A DNA stretch of 64,000 nt from Nocardia rhizosphaerihabitans. GTDB taxonomy: Bacteria; Actinomycetota; Actinomycetes; Mycobacteriales; Mycobacteriaceae. The translations under genes were made by a program, and so were the position numbers. The DNA lies in contig NZ_BMNE01000003.1 in NCBI RefSeq assembly GCF_014646295.1, forward strand, positions 186,001 to 250,000. Reading direction: 5' to 3'. The notes under the pieces are model-generated. The model made no database searches, was not told the origin of the DNA, and was given only the letters and a program-made list of their open reading frames with translations. Every line of letters begins with the position of its first letter. The first letter of the stretch is position 1. Shown one piece after another: positions 62,339-64,000 of this stretch.

Positions 62339-62404
62339 TCATCGGCCTGGACAGGAGCTGCTCACCACCCGCATGAGCTCGATGTCGAGTCGCCGGGTGT
62401 GCAT
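62339..62404 (-). CDS. Cysteine-containing leader peptide upstream of tauD
   Basis: A 21-codon frame starts with ATG at 62404, sharing one base with the monooxygenase stop (TGATG). It reads M-H-T-RRLDIELMRVVSSSC, then PGR. The RR-x-x-I-x-L-M-R-V-x-S-x-x-C pattern matches leader peptides found before sulfur-assimilation genes in actinobacteria, where the late Cys codon is thought to report cysteine supply to the ribosome. The stop lies 40 bases before the tauD ATG. Unlike the usual 5' position it sits inside the operon. Confidence 0.7.
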   Translation of the reverse strand: MHTRRLDIELMRVVSSSCPGR

Positions 62405-63744
62405 CAGGCGCTCACCCGTGAATCACGCGGGGCGAACTGGCTTTCGACAGGATCGAGCCCGTAGTGACCGCGCAGCGTGGTGGATTCGTAGTCGGCGCGG
62501 AACAGGCCGCGTTCCTGCAGGATCGGCACCACCCGGTCGACGAAGTCCTCGAGGCCGCCGGGCAGGTACGGCGGCATGATGTTGAAGCCGTCGGCCGCGC
62601 CCGCCTCGAACCAGGTCTGCAACTCGTCGGCCACCTGTTCGGGGGTACCGGCGAAGGTGCGGTGCCCACGGCCGCCGCCCAGCTTGCCGATGAGCTGACG
62701 CACCGTGAGATCCTCGGTCTCGGCCAGCTCCTTGACGAGCGTGAAGCGGCTCTTGCCACCCTGTATCTCGCTCTCGGCGGGCAACGGGGGCAGCGGTGCG
62801 TCCAGGGCGTGCGCGGTGAGGTCGACGCCGAGCATGGACGAGAGCTGGCGCAGCGCGTAGTCGGGTGAGATCAGGTCGGTGAACTCCTGCTCGAGCGCCT
62901 TGGCCTCCTCGACGGTGTCGGCGATGAACGGGACGAGGCCGGGCAGCACTTTGAGTTCGTGCTCGGCGCGACCGTACTTCGCCAGCCGGGATTTGAGATC
63001 GCGGTAGAACCGGACGCCGTCCTCGACAGTGCGCTGCGCGGTGAACACGGCTTCGGCACGGTGCGCGGCGAACTCCTTGCCCGACTCCGAGGATCCGGCC
63101 TGCACCAGCAGCGGCCTGCCCTGCGGGCCGCGCGGCGAATTGAGCGGGCCGCGCACCCGGAATCGCTCCCCGGCGTAGTCGAGGGTGTGCACCCGGCTGG
63201 GGTCGGCGAAGATGCCCGCCTCGGTGTCGAGCACGATCGCCTCGGATTCCCAGCTGTCCCACAGCGCGACAGCCACGTCGACGAATTCCTCGGCCCGCTC
63301 GTAACGGCGGGCGTGTTCGGGAATCGCGTCGAGGCCGAAGTTGTAGGCCTCGTCGACACTGCCGGAGGTGACGATGTTCCATCCGGCCCTGCCCGCGCTG
63401 ATGTGATCGAGCGAGGCGAACTTGCGGGCCAGGTTGAACGGCTCGTTGTAGCTGGTGGAGGCGGTGGCGATCAGGCCGATCCGCTCGGTGGCGGTGGCGA
63501 TCGCCGACAGCAGCGTCACCGGTTCGAACACCGCGAGGGTGTTGCGTTCGATGCGCGGGCCGACGGCGAGGGTGTCGGCGAAGAACACCGAATCCAGCTT
63601 GCCCCGCTCGGCGATGCGGGCCAGGTTCTGGAACTGCCGGACGTCGAGCACCCGGTGCGCGTCGGTGCGCGGGTGGCGCCAGGCCGCCTCGTGGTGGCCG
63701 ACGCCCATCAGGAAGGCGTTGAGATGGAAGGTCTTGCGGGACAT
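62404..63744 (-). CDS. NtaA/SnaA/DszA-type FMN-dependent monooxygenase
   Basis: The 446-residue protein is a flavin-dependent monooxygenase of the bacterial luciferase superfamily, NtaA/DszA branch. Landmarks are FHLNAFLMGVGHHEAAWRHP, KLDSVFFADTLAV, TASTSYNEPFNLARKFASLD and GRAGWNIVTSGS. It oxidises organosulfur or related compounds with reduced FMN supplied by a separate reductase. It follows the ABC permease by 14 bp, so uptake and oxidation are linked. The substrate is not determined. Confidence 0.92.
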   Translation of the reverse strand: MSRKTFHLNAFLMGVGHHEAAWRHPRTDAHRVLDVRQFQNLARIAERGKLDSVFFADTLAVGPRIERNTLAVFEPVTLLSAIATATERIGLIATASTSYNEPFNLARKFASLDHISAGRAGWNIVTSGSVDEAYNFGLDAIPEHARRYERAEEFVDVAVALWDSWESEAIVLDTEAGIFADPSRVHTLDYAGERFRVRGPLNSPRGPQGRPLLVQAGSSESGKEFAAHRAEAVFTAQRTVEDGVRFYRDLKSRLAKYGRAEHELKVLPGLVPFIADTVEEAKALEQEFTDLISPDYALRQLSSMLGVDLTAHALDAPLPPLPAESEIQGGKSRFTLVKELAETEDLTVRQLIGKLGGGRGHRTFAGTPEQVADELQTWFEAGAADGFNIMPPYLPGGLEDFVDRVVPILQERGLFRADYESTTLRGHYGLDPVESQFAPRDSRVSA

Positions 63745-63758
63745 GGTCGATCTCCTGG

Positions 63759-64000
63759 TCAGGCGTCGGTCGGTGAGGTGCGCCAGCGCGAGAGGCGGCG
63801 TTCCAGTGCGACGAGGGCGAAGTTGAAACCGAGGCCGATCAGCGAGATGGCCACGATGCCCGCGTACATCTGCGGGATCTGGAAGTTCTGCTGGGCGGCG
63901 GTGATGAGGTAGCCGAGGCCGGCGCGGGCGCCGACCATCTCCGCGGCGATGAGTACGAGGATCGAGCCCGCCGCCGCCATCCTGATTCCAGTGAAGATGG
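63759..64000 (-). CDS. ABC transporter permease, C-terminal part (SsuC-like)
   Basis: The gene runs off the right edge; 80 codons are seen. The visible part carries IFTGIRMAAAGSILVLIAAE, then MVGARAGLGYLITAAQQNFQ and YAGIVAISLIGLGFNFALV, the end of a binding-protein-dependent permease with two helices. The pattern AEMVGARAGLGYLI is typical of SsuC/TauC permeases for sulfonates. It precedes the monooxygenase and would import the substrate. Confidence 0.85.
   Translation of the reverse strand, partial: IFTGIRMAAAGSILVLIAAEMVGARAGLGYLITAAQQNFQIPQMYAGIVAISLIGLGFNFALVALERRLSRWRTSPTDA

Overview
The window is high-GC DNA with heavily G/C-biased third codon positions, GTG and TTG starts, and genes typical of mycolic-acid actinobacteria: an arabinofuranosyltransferase of the AftC type, a DevR/DevS (DosR/DosS) pair, Acg-family flavoproteins, an Hsp20 of the HspX type and tandem universal stress proteins. 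A Nocardia-like member of the Mycobacteriales fits best; the genus is an inference from gene content.

Positions 1-30 kb are a dormancy (DosR) island. It holds universal stress proteins, an Hrp1-like CBS protein, the devR-devS operon, a flavodoxin, two Acg-like proteins, a four-gene operon (PEP synthase, SDR, kinase-like protein, stress protein), an operon of a long ribosome hibernation factor, a PNPOx-like protein and an acyl-ACP desaturase, HspX, a DUF1918 protein and a Rv1733c-like membrane protein. I read about twenty copies of a 14-bp motif close to GGGACC-N4-GCCC in the promoter gaps. Most occur in pairs whose starts are 22-23 bp apart, which ties the island together as one regulon. Between the intact genes lie decayed ones: pfkB, a WS/DGAT acyltransferase, a second hibernation factor, a flavodoxin, a polyketide-type ABC permease in two opposed pieces, a VOC protein and a stress protein.

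From 30.8 to 39.5 kb come envelope and ion genes: AftC, TerD, NhaA with a folded candidate RNA leader, an acyltransferase-3/SGNH protein, a truncated esterase, and the TrkH-TrkA potassium system beside an RCK remnant. From 39.9 to 45.9 kb come an ABC exporter with a divergent regulator and operator, a lipase-like hydrolase, a lone stress protein and small membrane proteins.

From 45.9 to 51.8 kb a compact leftward cassette encodes two condensation/acyltransferase-fold proteins, a GT1 glycosyltransferase and a Drr-type ABC exporter, without any PKS or NRPS gene. It looks like a machine that glycosylates, acylates and exports a lipid. From 52 to 59.4 kb are a lipid kinase, a GH15 glycosidase with a membrane partner, a second copy of a membrane-protein family also present at 45.3 kb, a possible 33-residue protein before a perfect 17-bp terminator-like hairpin, a lipoprotein and a LigT-like protein.

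The right end (59.4-64 kb) is an organosulfur operon read leftward: ABC permease, FMN monooxygenase, a 21-residue cysteine-containing leader peptide, TauD-type dioxygenase, AprA-like flavoprotein and ferredoxin.
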